Positions 45,810 to 64,000 of a stretch of DNA of 64,000 nt are shown one piece after another. Source of the DNA: Engraulis encrasicolus (taxonomy: Eukaryota > Chordata > Actinopteri > Clupeiformes > Engraulidae); the NCBI RefSeq assembly GCF_034702125.1, contig NC_085872.1, forward strand, positions 28,885,634 through 28,949,633, written 5' to 3'. A model generated the notes under the pieces. That model was not told the DNA's origin and did not search any database. It was given only the letters and a program-made list of their open reading frames with translations. The position numbers and the translations under genes are program-made. Numbering within the stretch: the stretch's first letter is position 1; every line of letters starts with the position of its first letter.

Positions 45810-48800
45810 TCAATGGCCGTCTCCGTCTGCAAAGACACAAGACACAGAATCCAATGGGAAATAGAAAGGAAGAAGTATACAAAATTTTAAGATGCAATGT
45901 CACACCACTACTCTAGTTGTGTCCTTACATTACATTGCATCACATTTAGCAGATATTACATTTAGAATTGGTATTTAGCGTATTGGTATTTGGTAGTTAT
46001 TCTATTCACTTTCATCTAAAGTGATAATTAGTAGCATACGCTATGTGGAGTACTCTAACGCAGTGTTTCTCAACAGGGGTGCCGGGGCACCCTGGGGTGC
46101 CGCGGGCCCCCCTCAGGGGTGCCGCAGAAACGTGGCTGATAAATAAATAATGTAATATATAATACATATTTGTCTAAATTGATAAGTTAATGCTAGTCAG
46201 TGGGATCTCTCATCTGCCATTTAAGCACAATAAAGTAAATATAGGTTGCCCCAGTCAGCTTCAACTTCGAACATAGGTCGTGTGGCGTCTCCAAATGTGT
46301 TACTTTTCTAAGTTTGTGTGTTATCTGATGCGATGCCATGTTACGGCTAGTTGGTTTGGGGTGCCTTGAAATTTTTCATTAATTGAAAGGGTGCCTCACC
46401 TAAAAAAAGGTTGAGAAACACTGCTCTAACGACTCAAAACGGTATCACGCTTACCTTCTTGGAGTGGCTGATCTAAGTGTGATTCAAAGATGCCCACGAT
46501 CCCCTCCAAATGTTTGCAGACATCTGCATCAGTGTCAGGATGCAACAGGAGCTCCTTAATAACAGACAGGCCATCCTCTGACTGAAGAATTTCAACATAC
46601 AGAGATGCTGAAAAAGGAAAAAAAAGATTGAAGAGTGAGGCTGTGTTTTCATCATGCCATGTCTTAACAGCACTACTTAAAAACTATCAGCATTAAAAAT
46701 CATAACTGTGATTTTCATTTAACTAAAATTCCTCAACGAAATTCTGTATGCATATAAAATCGAACCACCTCCAAAAGCTTATCTGACAATTATGGTAATA
46801 CGGGACAAAACAGACACTGTTTTTTAAGACAAAACACTCAGCATGCCCCCAGCGTGCTCCCTTGCCACCTGTATCAGAGTCTTCTCACCATTTTGTCCAC
46901 AGACCAGATGGACTGCCCATGCTGCCCAGAGCTGAACACCGGTGGGTTGGGAAGAATGTAGCAAAGGGTAGAATGGCCGGAAAGACCTGCAGAACAAACA
47001 GGCACCAACATAAACTAATGTCATAAACTACTGTAATGTCACTTATTTATTTTAATTTTTTAAATTGCAATGGAATTGTATTAAATCATGCTATGTGCAC
47101 TAATGGCATGGACTGGACAAAATGCTGGTATAGCATGTTCTGAAAAACGAGTATTGTTTGAAACTTAAAAACTTAAGCAATTCATTTTTAGATCACCAAT
47201 TGCATACTGATCATTTCATTGGTAGAGACAGCATTGTGCAAAAGCTGAGTACATTTGTTGCATACCTATAGGCTACCATTCCTTGTTCTGGTGTAGCCCA
47301 TCCCAGCACGGACGAATGCTAAAACAAGACAAATGGCACTGGCTATTACGCCAAAATGGCACACCAATTCTTGTGGTAAAAAAAGTCAAGTCAAATGAGA
47401 GCAGTGGTGGACGAAGTACTCCAGTTATGTACGTGCTGTTACACACTGGCAGCAAACATACCAGCTTGGCCTGGACAATGTCACGGAACTTCAGGTCGAG
47501 GCTCCAACTCCAAGCATCGGCTCCTGCGGCCAGGAGGTTGGCCAAGATGCCACCGGCGAAGTAGCGGACACTGATGTCCACGCGCTGGTCATCCAGGAGG
47601 GAGTACAGGTACTCAAGGAGCTCTTCGTCCATCAACTCTGTTCTAAGGTTCACCACTTCTGCAACGTTGTTCTGCCAAGCACATAAGTGTGTTATTGTGC
47701 GTAGGCGACACCGCCCAAAAATCAGTCATATTGTAACAAACTATTAATACCAGACAGAAAACTATCATCAAAGACTCACCAGCAAACCCAAGATTCTTTT
47801 TTGGACCTCAAAATCTGTGTGGTAGGTCTACAAAGATTTAACAGTGGAGGTTAAGCGTGCAACACAATAAACACAACAGACCTCAAAAACCTCTGATATA
47901 TTCTGATTCTTGAAAGTTTGGCAAAAACACATCCCACACATAAAATTGGTAATTTTGTTTAAAAACAATTACATGTACATTGACAAAAATATTCTGATAA
48001 TGATCAAGGGGTCTGTTATGTATATGTACATTTGTTTTAAATATTTAATTGTAATTGTATGCTCCTGAGCTACAGTAGAGTACAATTCCAATAGCATACA
48101 TAGCCTACATAAATACACAAGACATTACACACAAGACATTACACACATCATTACGCATCTCTTAACCATATACATGTATAGCTCACTCTTACATACATTC
48201 AGCCCAAGGCAGATCTCCCTCTCTCTCTCCCTCCCTATCTCTCTCTCTCTCTCTCTCTCTCTGTCACACACAAACACACGCACACGCATACGCACACGCA
48301 CACGCATACACAGAGCTGCGGTTGAAGATATTAAGTACAACAGTGATTTATCACATGTGCCTTAGCTAAGTGGCACAGAACAGCCCAAGTGAAAAAGTGT
48401 ACAAAAAAGTGTTCAGGAGTGTCAGAAGTCACTGTGTATAGTCCAACAGACATTGCTGCACAACAAATACCTTTCTTTGTGACAATATACTTCTATATTT
48501 TTGATTTGAGCTATTCTTTTCTTTCAAAATTAAAACCTGTTTTATCCATATTCTCCAGAACCAGTCTAAATTACCTCAAGCACTTCCTGGTACAAGTCCA
48601 GGCCCTGGCACTGAATGAAATACTGAGATGCTGAGGGGGATTCGTCCGTTAAGGTCCACAGGGCACTCAGAGCGAACTTGAGCGTGGAGTTGATGATGCC
48701 AGTGGAGGCTCTCTGCTGGATGATCCCCAGGAGTTGCTAAGGTGACAAGCATGAACACGGTCAGCATGTTGCTAAAATTGTTACAGACACGATTGATAAA

Positions 48801-51800
48801 GAAGAGACTGTACTTGTGGAGTTTCTTCCTGAATCACTGGGCTAGCAGGGTATACAGACTAGGCTAGCAGGGTTCAGAATGAATGGAGTTCAATGGGAAC
48901 AGTCACAACCATTTAGGACACTGCACTGATCCCACTTCGTGGCACTGGTGACCCATAGAATAATTTATCTTGGTTACCATATTGAATATCTTTGACAATA
49001 AGGCAATGCACCAAACACACCCAAAGTACACATGGTGGGCATGTGTGTATACATACCTCAACCATGAAGGTTTCTCCATTAAGGTGCATGTTCTCTTCAG
49101 GTGTGAGCTGTGATGAGACACCAAGCAAAGACGCATGAACTACACAAGGCACAGGGCCAAAAAATAACTAGAATACTTTTCATTGTTGCATTTGAGGGAA
49201 ACACTTAGGTTTGTCAACGGAGGACTTTAATAACAAAAATAACAAACTTGACATGGTCTACTCCATAAAAAAGATGCAATTTTTCCCTCTCTAGCTTTTG
49301 AAATACGTATTGTTTTCCTTCAGTTTAACCATTTCTAATCAGCACTTTTCTCCCCTTCCCCTTTCTACCTTCGTCAGGAGAACAGCAAAAATAGCAACAG
49401 CCATCCTCTGGAGAGTCTCATCACTGCACACGCTCAGCCAGGTTATCACCAGTTTAGCTCCCTCAAACCTAAACCAGACACATGTAAAAAAAAAAAAAAA
49501 CAACAACATATAAAAAACAACAGAATGTGGAGGATAAAGTACAGTACAAATGTAAACGGTACTCAAAAATGATATTCTGAAGGCGTCAACATACCTGTCA
49601 AAGGCCACATTTTGTAAGATCCAATCGTTGCAGAGTGACAGCAAGCAATTCCTCTGCAGCTAAAATGAAAAAAGAAAACACGGCCTTCAGTTAATATTTT
49701 ATGGACATAAATAATCTGTGCGGTCATACATCACAACGGTACCCATTCCATAATGCAGGCCATAAATTATTACAAGGACAGTCGTGCATGTGAATGACTG
49801 TGAAGGAATGCTTTTATTATATGCACAGAAACCTGATCTTGGTTTGGAAAGTTTCTCATGGCTGCCAAAAGCTGTTGCATTGCGGCTTTTAGCAGGTCCA
49901 TAGGTATGCCCAGGCAGTTGTTTCGTGTCGTGAGATGGAAGACGCAGGCTGTGGCCGCCACCTGCACATGCAAGGACCCCTTGTTGTTCTTCATCGCCGT
50001 GGTCACAAGCTGTAATCAATAAAAAAAATAAAAAATACAATGATCATTGGTCATTTCTTCAACATTTCTAAATATTTCTTTACATTTTTTAGGGCTACAT
50101 TTTTGACAGGACAGTGGAGGACAGACAGGAAATGAGTGGGGAGAGAGAGACTGGGAGGGATCGGCAAATAACGCGGGCCAGAACCGAACCCGGGTCGTCG
50201 CCCCAGTAACTCAGTGCCCTACCGTTAGGCCACAACAGGACCATATTTCTTTCATTTTATGATGAGTTTTACGCTGCTACAATTACAAAGGTTTTTCATT
50301 CATGCTAGAATTCAGTTATTCAAAACACACTACAGTCACAGATAATACGATTCTAGTATTCTCTCTGCTACCAGTGCTACTAGAATACTGTTTTTCAAAC
50401 CCGCTACACATCGCCACACAAATACACCTGATCTGTAGAATACTGTATAACAGGAGTACAGTATGTAGCCTAAGTAATAAGGACTACTGAATGAGTGAAT
50501 ATGGGAAGGAATACAAGGTGCCATGATGCAGCGCTCAAATGCACCTGACCTCATTAAGGGCTGCATGCATTGCCCATGGGGACCAGTGTTGCCAGATTGG
50601 GTGGGTTCTGGCCCATTTGGGCTGTTTAGGATGACCGTCTGTGGGTAAAAAAAATGTACTGGGCAGGTGTTTATGCAACTTTATGGCAATAGGAATCAAT
50701 AGAGTTTAGTTTCAAATTGGTCAGGCTTTTCAGTGTGAGTATTTGACCATTGGGCTGGAAATTATCAGTCACATCTGGCAACCCTGATGGGGACCCAGGT
50801 TCAAGTCAGGCCTGGGTCATTTTCCCAACTCTACCCTATCTTTCTCTCCAACTCACACTGCCCTTTCCAAATAAAGACCAAAAAAGGAGTACACAGCAAA
50901 TTAGGAGTAAACAGAAAACATGGACAATTAAAAACAGTCTACACAGTGCCTTTAAGACTTCTGGCAGGGGCTCCTCCAGGTCGGCACACAGGCTGCCCAG
51001 ATGTACGAGAGCCTGGTGCGTGAGGCTCTCTCGCTCACTGTATCGCCGCAGGGCCTCGCTGACCTGCCCAATGTTTGCCTCTCCCGTAACCTTGGAAACC
51101 AAAAGATGAACAACACCATATTACCAGACTGTCTGTGAACACTGTCATTTATCCAGGTCATGTTATCCAAAAGTGCTTAGCTGTATATTCAAATAAACTG
51201 TCCAGTTGCTTACAGTGAAACTCTTTTGGACATCGTCAGTCTGTGTACAACTCATGGATTCAGGGTTTTTGACAGCATCACTCACTCTGTCGCCCACTCA
51301 ATCACTCACTCTTACATGCCTTTAAGCTGCATTTAGCAGTGAAGAAGTCGCTGAATCCTGCTTGGGTACCCAGCAGCCCGACGAAGCGCATGTGTGGCCG
51401 GTCCCTCAGAAACGACTCCATCATGGCGTCCGTGACCTCCCGGTTGCCCGAGACGTCGAGCGACGCCAGCGCCGGGAAGATGCCTGGCTTCTCCAGCAGC
51501 TGGTCCATCACCCCGAGGCCATCGCTGATCAGGCTGAGGTGAGAGAGGTCCAGGTGTCGGAGTCCCTGCAGTCGGTTCAGCACCAGCAGCAGGCGAGTCT
51601 CGGGCATCTCCAGACACTTGAGGCCGTGGGCCGAGAGGGACTTGAGGGTGCCCTGGCAGTCCAGCAGGGGCGTGAGGTCAGTGACGTGCGTGCTGGAGAT
51701 GTCCAGGACCTCCAGCTGAGGCAGCGTGCAGATGTCCGCAAGCCCGGAGTCCTCCAGCTCGGTCCCTGGCAGGCGCACGGTCCTCAGGGACGGCATGGAG

Positions 51801-53124
51801 CTGAAGGCGAGAGGCCTGTTCACCACGCTTCCGTCTCCCATTATAAGACCGCTCAGGTCAAGGCGCTGGATCTTCTCTCGAGACTCTGTGTTGGCCGCCA
51901 GGCAGAGTACCACATCCGACACAGTCAACCCTTCAACTTTGGACACACTCAGCTCCTGGAGTTTGTGGGGCTGCATTGCCAAACTGAAGGCCTCCGCAGA
52001 AAGGCGAGAGGCCCAAATGGACACACAACTGAGTCGCAGGTGCTCGCCGCTGCGGAACACGCCAATGGTTCGGTCATTCAGCACGCCTGGTGTCAAACAC
52101 AAGAGACACAGAAATTGGCAGAGAAGCTGGGTTGTATGGCTCTAACCATTACTCTACCTTCTGCAATGATGCTGCAAAATGAATTTTAAAAAGGTCACTC
52201 AGGCTTAGGTCACTGGTGCCCCATTGCCTGCAGTGCCATCATATGCACCTTCTTCTGCCATGTTGCGTAGCAGCTGGTCTGCCAGCATCTGAGGAAAAAA
52301 GGGGCAATGGTGGAAACAAAGTGATCCATCTTCACGCTCCACACACAGCTGGTCAAAGTGGCGGCATACCGAGGCGAGACAGGTGTCAGCCAGGGATGGG
52401 GGATCATTGATTTCCTGTAGGAAATACAATTAATTTACATTTACACATTTTGTGGTAGGGCAAGGTTATGTATAATTACAGTAAATGTTAAATTGATGAT
52501 GTTAATTGACTCAAACAACCAAGAGCTGTCCGTTTAAAAGGGGACAATAATGATTTTGTTTTATTTGTTACATAATTGGAAGGTATTTAATATTAAGACA
52601 ACAAGTGGTTTGCCATGTTGCCAACCTGACCAGTCTGATCATTATGAAACAACATCAATGCAGTACACCAGTACTTAGGCGCCACCTACTGTTAATTCCC
52701 ATATAGCTCAATATCTATGTCAGACGCGCCCCCCGTGTTTCCATTCTTTCCTAAATTTTGTTCACTAGCCTCACGCACAACTTCTCAATTTAGAGGGTTT
52801 TTTTTAATAGCGGTTGGGCTTTTGAATTAAAGTGAAATAATTGGTGTAGGCCAATTGCCAAGCAGGACAAAGTTGGAGCATTACCAGTTTATGCTTGTGG
52901 CGTAATGGAAAAGTGGTAACCAAAATGTTGGGGAATCACTTGCGGCCTGCAAGTCGCACACGAAGGTTTAGCAACGGGCAACGTACTACTAACTCTGTAA
53001 ATATTTGTATCCAATAAATGAACCATAATAAAAGTGTTCATACTTCTTATTTTATTCATGCTTAGAAGCCCCGGCGGTCAACGGCAGTGGAACTCACCAT
53101 TCGATGTTGCAGGTAGTTCTCCAT
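45810..53124 (-). CDS. zyg11: Zyg-11 family protein, CUL2 ubiquitin ligase substrate receptor
   Basis: ZYG11 proteins recruit substrates, including N-terminal-glycine degrons, to CUL2-RBX1-elongin BC ligases. Exons 5' to 3': 53124-53098, 52414-52249, 52086-51320, 51090-50950, 50009-49833, 49659-49595, 49468-49369, 49107-49057, 48736-48575, 47827-47780, 47671-47462, 47318-47266, 46986-46889, 46607-46455 and 45826-45810. They total 2235 nt (744 aa), the length I recall for human ZYG11B. An N-terminal box (DTCLASVCRHFDQLC) is followed by LRRs (exon 3) and ARM-like repeats. Trp525/Asp529 (ALWTLTDESP) and Asn570/Glu573 (LLNNVAEV) match the residues known to line the glycine-degron pocket of ZYG11B. 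The sequence is divergent from both ZYG11A and ZYG11B. Two introns lack GT donors, and the last exon's frame is debatable; see findings. Confidence 0.88.
46061..46423. mobile_element. hAT-type MITE with perfect 8-bp target-site duplication
   Basis: CAGTGTTTCTCAAC and GTTGAGAAACACTG are perfect inverted ends. CTCTAACG flanks both sides (46053-46060, 46424-46431). It sits in the last zyg11 intron, 31 nt downstream of a donor in transcript terms. Confidence 0.92.
48226..48312. repeat. (CT)n and (CACACG)n microsatellites
   Basis: About 35 nt of CT repeats followed by CACACGCATACG-type repeats, in a zyg11 intron. Confidence 0.9.
50085..50240 (-). mobile_element. tRNA-derived SINE, reverse orientation
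   Basis: Read in reverse: GGCCTAACGGTAGGGCACTG and GGGTTCGGTTCTGG promoter boxes, then a body with CATTTCCTGTC. Same family as 20943-21127. Lies in a zyg11 intron. Confidence 0.7.
50750..50885 (+). mobile_element. Truncated SINE fragment
   Basis: GACCCAGGTTCAAGTCAGG and CCTGGGTCATTTTCCCAACT match the body of the SINE at 7033-7212. The 5' promoter half is missing. It ends about 65 nt from the zyg11 exon border at 50950. Confidence 0.6.
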
Positions 53125-53875
53125 AACCCGAGCAGAAGACTATGGTTACAGGCGTAACTCACCGCAAAGTAGGCCTATTCTACGCTATCATGAACTGGTA
53201 ACTTCGCATTGGGACCACTTCAAGACGCCCTGCTCCTCCTTGCAACCTTTTGAAGAGGCTCGTTTGCGACTTATCTGCTCGAGAAGAGAACTAAATCGCT
53301 ATAATTTGAGTTTGACCATCTTAACGCGACTCACGATTGTTTTATTATCAGTCTACAGCGAGGCGTTCAATTGGTCACTTCAGAGTTACACGTGATCTGT
53401 TCTATATTGGGTGCGCTTCCTTCCACAAACAAGTTGCTAGACCAAGGATCTGAGCCGCCCACACACGAGCGCTTAGGGGAAGAAGGGTCAACTCCTGTCC
53501 AAGCATAAGCCTTCATCGGAGTAAAAAACAACACGTGTTTTTTTTAATATATATCCACGAGAGTTCGACTTCGACCGGGTCCACTATGCACCCCAAAAAC
53601 ACTGAATCAGAACAAATGATGAGCTATTATAAGACCCCCTACTAGGCCTAGATGTTTCTCTGCGCTATGCCTATCGGAGTTCCCTGAAATAGGCCTACTG
53701 CATTCTCCTTTTTACACACTGTCCCCTTTCATTCAAATGAGTCAGTTCTTTTCTAATACTGTCATTTGCTGCTATCGACTGGTGACTACTCAAGAAGTGG
53801 CTTCCTCCCTCAGTTCAGAAATCGTTTCACAAGCTTAGGCTACACACGCTCGCGCGCACAAACTTACGCGCGCTC

Positions 53876-53906
<31 letters not shown>

Positions 53907-54281
53907 TTACATGACATTACATTACATTACATTGCATTTGGCAGACGCTTTATAACCAAAGCGACTTTCAAAAGAGGACATAATCAAGCCAACATCACAA
54001 GCAAATTCAAAGTGCACAGGAGATATACAGAACAACAAGTGCAGTTGCAAAGAGGGGTTAGTTTTTTTTTAATAGAAAGAGTAAATAACGAGTACACACA
54101 CACACAAATACACACACACAAACTAAACTAAACTAAACATCATGTCAGGAGTCTGCCCTGGGGCAAGACCAGTTCAAGCATTAGTCTAGTAGATTCTCTC
54201 GAAAGAGGAATGTCTTTAGTTGTTTCTTGAAGGCTGCAAGAGTCTTAGTCTTAGTCTTGCTGCCTCTGGGAGACCGTTCCA

Positions 54282-54380
<99 letters not shown>

Positions 54381-56294
54381 GTAGAATGCCCTAAAGTGGG
54401 ACGATGCCTAATGTGGGACACCTTAAGGTTTAAGGGGTAGCTTTGCCCCAAGTTGGTAAATGTTTGCAAAACTATAACCAAATAAAAGCCCTATCATCCT
54501 GTTATCATAATATCATGATTTAGTAAATGTATAGTAATACTCCAGTTAGGGGTTACAATTAAGAAGAAGGACCCTGGGTGAAGTCCATCAAATGGCAAAT
54601 TACATAGCATTTGGCCAAATTTGTCTTTAGGGTATAAATCACTTCCAATCAAAACAACATTGTCAATTTTTTGATAAATATGTTGGGTAGGTATGTTCAT
54701 CAGAAAATAATGTGTGGTCACGGTGTATATAAAATAATGTAATATTTTATTTTTAAACCATATTATTAGTGTCCCACTTTAGGATAGGTGCGTCCCACAG
54801 TGTCAATACAATACTATATGGCCTATTTAGGCCTATTTATCAAGGACTATAGTAACCAAGTAACCCTTTCCAAATGAATGACCATGGACATGGTTATGGC
54901 AATAGCGGCCTTGTCACACAAAGAGTCACAGAGTCAGTAAGCATGCCACTGCCACTTAGACTTTAGATCAAGTGCATTAGCCAGCTAGGCCTGTACTTTC
55001 TGGTGGTCTGTGGAGCGTGTCTATGTTCCCACGGCCCAATGGTCCCACATCACTAAGACTTTTTTTCTCTCCAATGGTCCCGCAATGGTTCCACCCAAAA
55101 CCTTTCCCTAAAACCCAACCTCATTTGGAATCATGCCTAAACCTCAACACCAACAATATCTGGAAAATACCTCTAAACCACAATGGAATGACTTCTAACC
55201 ACGCTAGAGATGGACATCTAGTAGAGGTCAAAACCTTTCCTTTACCATAACAGCAGTGTAATCATGCCCAAACCTAAGTAGGCCTAAGTAAACACCAACA
55301 ATATAATACAACAAGATAGGCCTACTAAATCTCTGTGGGAGGCTGGGAGCAATAGGCCTAAAATTAATTAATTAAAAAATAATTTAAAAAAATAATTAAA
55401 ATTAATTAATTAATTAATTAATTTTGTGATGTGGGCAGAGATGTCAAAAGTAAAAGCAAGAATCAGAAACACAATTTCCTTATCTGAGTAGTCAGTAGAT
55501 CTGTGTTCTTGTCTTATGATCCGCTAACTCTGCACTGGTTGGCTCAATTTTGTGGTGGGTTCTATAGGTTTTTAATGTGTTTCAGGAGGCCTAACAGTCT
55601 AGCTCCCTCATTACAATGTAACGAGTAAATGGTATAACAGCTATGTAATAGGGCCTGTTGTATGCTAGTGTTGTACTTACACCTTGAATTTACTAATCAC
55701 TTTTACTTCTAACATCTCTGGGTGTGGGACTATTGGGCTGTGGCAACATAGGGCTGACCCCATGGTCTGTAGTGGTCACAAACCAGACCAATCTAGGACA
55801 GCGCTTCTAATCCTTCTACCCAGGTTTGGTCATAAATGGCAATAGGTTGGGTTGCAGTTTTGCAAAGACAATAGCTTCTCTTTGAGTAGGCTAGACCTAC
55901 CGTTTCTGTTACTGTTTCTCAGACTGTAGCCTAATGGATGTCTTAGTTTTCACCCATGTCTCTTCCGAATACCTATTTAAAAAAAATCCGTTTTTTGACT
56001 GGTTGTAATGGATATAATTAGCTGGTTAATGTAACCAGGCTACTGTCACAGATGATAGGCCTACATAAGGGCTTTTCCCCAGTCAAAATGGGTTGTGTGT
56101 TGCTCAGCATATCAGGCACACCAAAATACATTTTGGAGACGATAAAAAAAAAAAAAACCCTTGATTAACAAAATGAGAATACTATAGCCTATTTAAATAG
56201 CAAAATAATAAATTCTCGTTGTTGTAGTTTTTGTTGTTCTACACTCGATATGTTTGGCCTAGTGACTTAAATTATTCAGGCTGAGGAGCCTAGA
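53125..56294. other. Divergent upstream region between zyg11 and ipp
   Basis: No gene is recognisable. It contains an (AC)n run near 53881-53906, a common fish repeat (ACATT-rich, 53905-53970), a 100-bp (AC)n tract at 54283-54378, a fold-back stretch 54388-54805 and TTAA-type A/T repeats near 55365-55420. Confidence 0.6.
54283..54378. repeat. (AC)n microsatellite
   Basis: About 96 nt of uninterrupted CA repeats in the zyg11-ipp intergenic region. Confidence 0.97.
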
Positions 56295-56371
56295 GCAGTC
56301 GATTGTAAACACGGAAGTTGTCGCAACGCAGGAGACTGATGGAGAAGAGCTAAAAGAGTTGTTAAAAACGG
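56295..56371 (+). promoter_or_regulatory. ipp: Probable 5' non-coding exon of ipp
   Basis: A consensus donor (ACGG then gtaagt) at 56371/56372 lies 0.67 kb upstream of the acceptor that precedes the ipp ATG. The stretch before it is a plausible leader; its left limit is a guess. It contains a tiny upstream ORF, ATG at 56339 to TAA at 56353. No TATA box is evident. Confidence 0.45.
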
Positions 56372-57042
56372 GTAAGTATATTGGCATCGATATAGACGGC
56401 ATAAACGACATGAATTAACTCAAAATATGACCAACATTGCACCGGTGTAAAACTAAAACATCCGATGCGCACTAATCTCCTTTTCATTGACAACATCTGA
56501 CGGTTGATGATGTTGAGGGTGGGGACATGGTCATTTTCGTGGCTCGGGATATTGCGTTCTTATGTGTCTGATAGTAAAAACGTGTCTGATACCGTAGCAT
56601 CGGGTGGAAGTAGGTTTAGGGCATATATTTGATCACTGTCTGCACAGAGTTGACTCGAGTCTCAAAATGGTAACAAACCACAACGGGTGAGAGTATCCTC
56701 TGCACGGTAGCCTACCATCACACGCGCTGCAGAGAGAGAGTACAGACAGAGGTGACGTTTGCAGGAGATTGTAGCATACTGTATTGAATGAATGACCTTG
56801 TGCAGATTTTATTGCATTATTTTCCTCATAAAATAGATTGCTATGAAAATGTAGCTCTGCCATGCAAAGCATCTTTCTTATTGTTTGTTTGTTTGTTTGT
56901 TTACATGCACCACCTTTGTTTGTTTGTTTACATGTATCAGCCAACCATCAGGTCTTGTGGTCAACACAGCGTCCATGTGTGTTCCCCTTTCCTGTGGAGT
57001 GATAGGACAGTGTGAGCAGTTGCTGTCACCGTCAGCAGGTTG

Positions 57043-63604
<6,562 letters not shown>

Positions 63605-64000
63605 GTGAGATCAGAGATTCTTTAAGTATAATATGCCAATGTAATAGGTTGCTATGGGCACCTAACATGACCAGGTTCCGGTCTGCCTAAAGGGGCGTGT
63701 CATAATGCTCCTAGCATTGAATAGAACAGTCCTTAGGTCTGCCTAAAGGGGAATGTCCCCCCCTCCCCCTTGCAATAATAGAACCTGGAAACAATGGGCC
63801 AATGGAACCTCTCTCTCTCTACTCCCCCTGGTGAGATGTCCGGCTTCACCCACCCCTCTGTGTAGGGTAGGGTAAAACATGAGACAGGAGAGTAATATGC
63901 GAGACTGTACTTCAACAGTCTTTTACAAACTACAACTCCTCCTTAAATGATGACTGGGTGGAGCCAGGTCCTTGTGTGAGATTTTGGTATACTACATGTG
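63605..64000 (+). other. ipp: ipp intron, right edge of window
   Basis: After the donor at 63605 I see only unique sequence and a duplicated GGTCTGCCTAAAGGGG motif (63681, 63736). The next Kelch exon is beyond the window. Confidence 0.6.

Noticed and set aside
51362..52189. 275-codon plus-strand frame opposite zyg11 exon 3
   Set aside because: Antisense of the LRR-coding exon; the minus strand carries the conserved repeats.

Overview
The window is teleost fish nuclear DNA. The evidence is intron-rich vertebrate genes with GT-AG introns, long (CA)n/(GT)n and (GA)n microsatellites, many hAT-like MITEs, a Tc1 remnant, tRNA-derived SINEs and L2/jockey-type LINE fragments. There is no bacterial, phage or CRISPR content. 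All gene calls come from translating the sequence and from remembered family sequences; no database was searched. Exon borders were chosen so that splice sites, reading phase and family motifs agree, and four of the five models close in frame without a stop.

Layout from left to right: (1) tcirg1, + strand, about 235-15796: the C-terminal two thirds of a V-ATPase a3 subunit, with its 5' end outside the window. (2) kdm2a, - strand, CDS 38065 down to 19360: a complete 22-coding-exon histone H3K36 demethylase (JmjC, CXXC, PHD, F-box, LRR), convergent with tcirg1. (3) lrrc52, + strand, 41863-44106: a two-exon LRR membrane protein of the BK-channel gamma-subunit family, divergent from kdm2a. (4) a zyg11-family gene, - strand, CDS 53124 down to 45810: a CUL2 ubiquitin-ligase substrate receptor, convergent with lrrc52. 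(5) ipp, + strand, 57043-63604: a BTB-BACK-Kelch protein that runs off the right edge, divergent from the zyg11 gene.

The strands alternate (+ - + - +), so the region has two convergent 3' ends and two divergent 5' regions. The five products do not form a pathway or operon. KDM2A (SCF-like F-box), ZYG11 (CUL2) and IPP (BTB-Kelch, CUL3-type architecture) are all potential cullin adaptors, but that is probably coincidence.

I saw no undescribed multi-gene system. The most interesting items are local. They include two adjacent zyg11 introns that appear to start with GC rather than GT, a lineage-specific RG-rich plus 23-Asp insertion in KDM2A, and a duplicated splice-acceptor decoy in tcirg1. A tcirg1 exon is also pinned between two microsatellites, and several transposons are nested inside others with readable target-site duplications.
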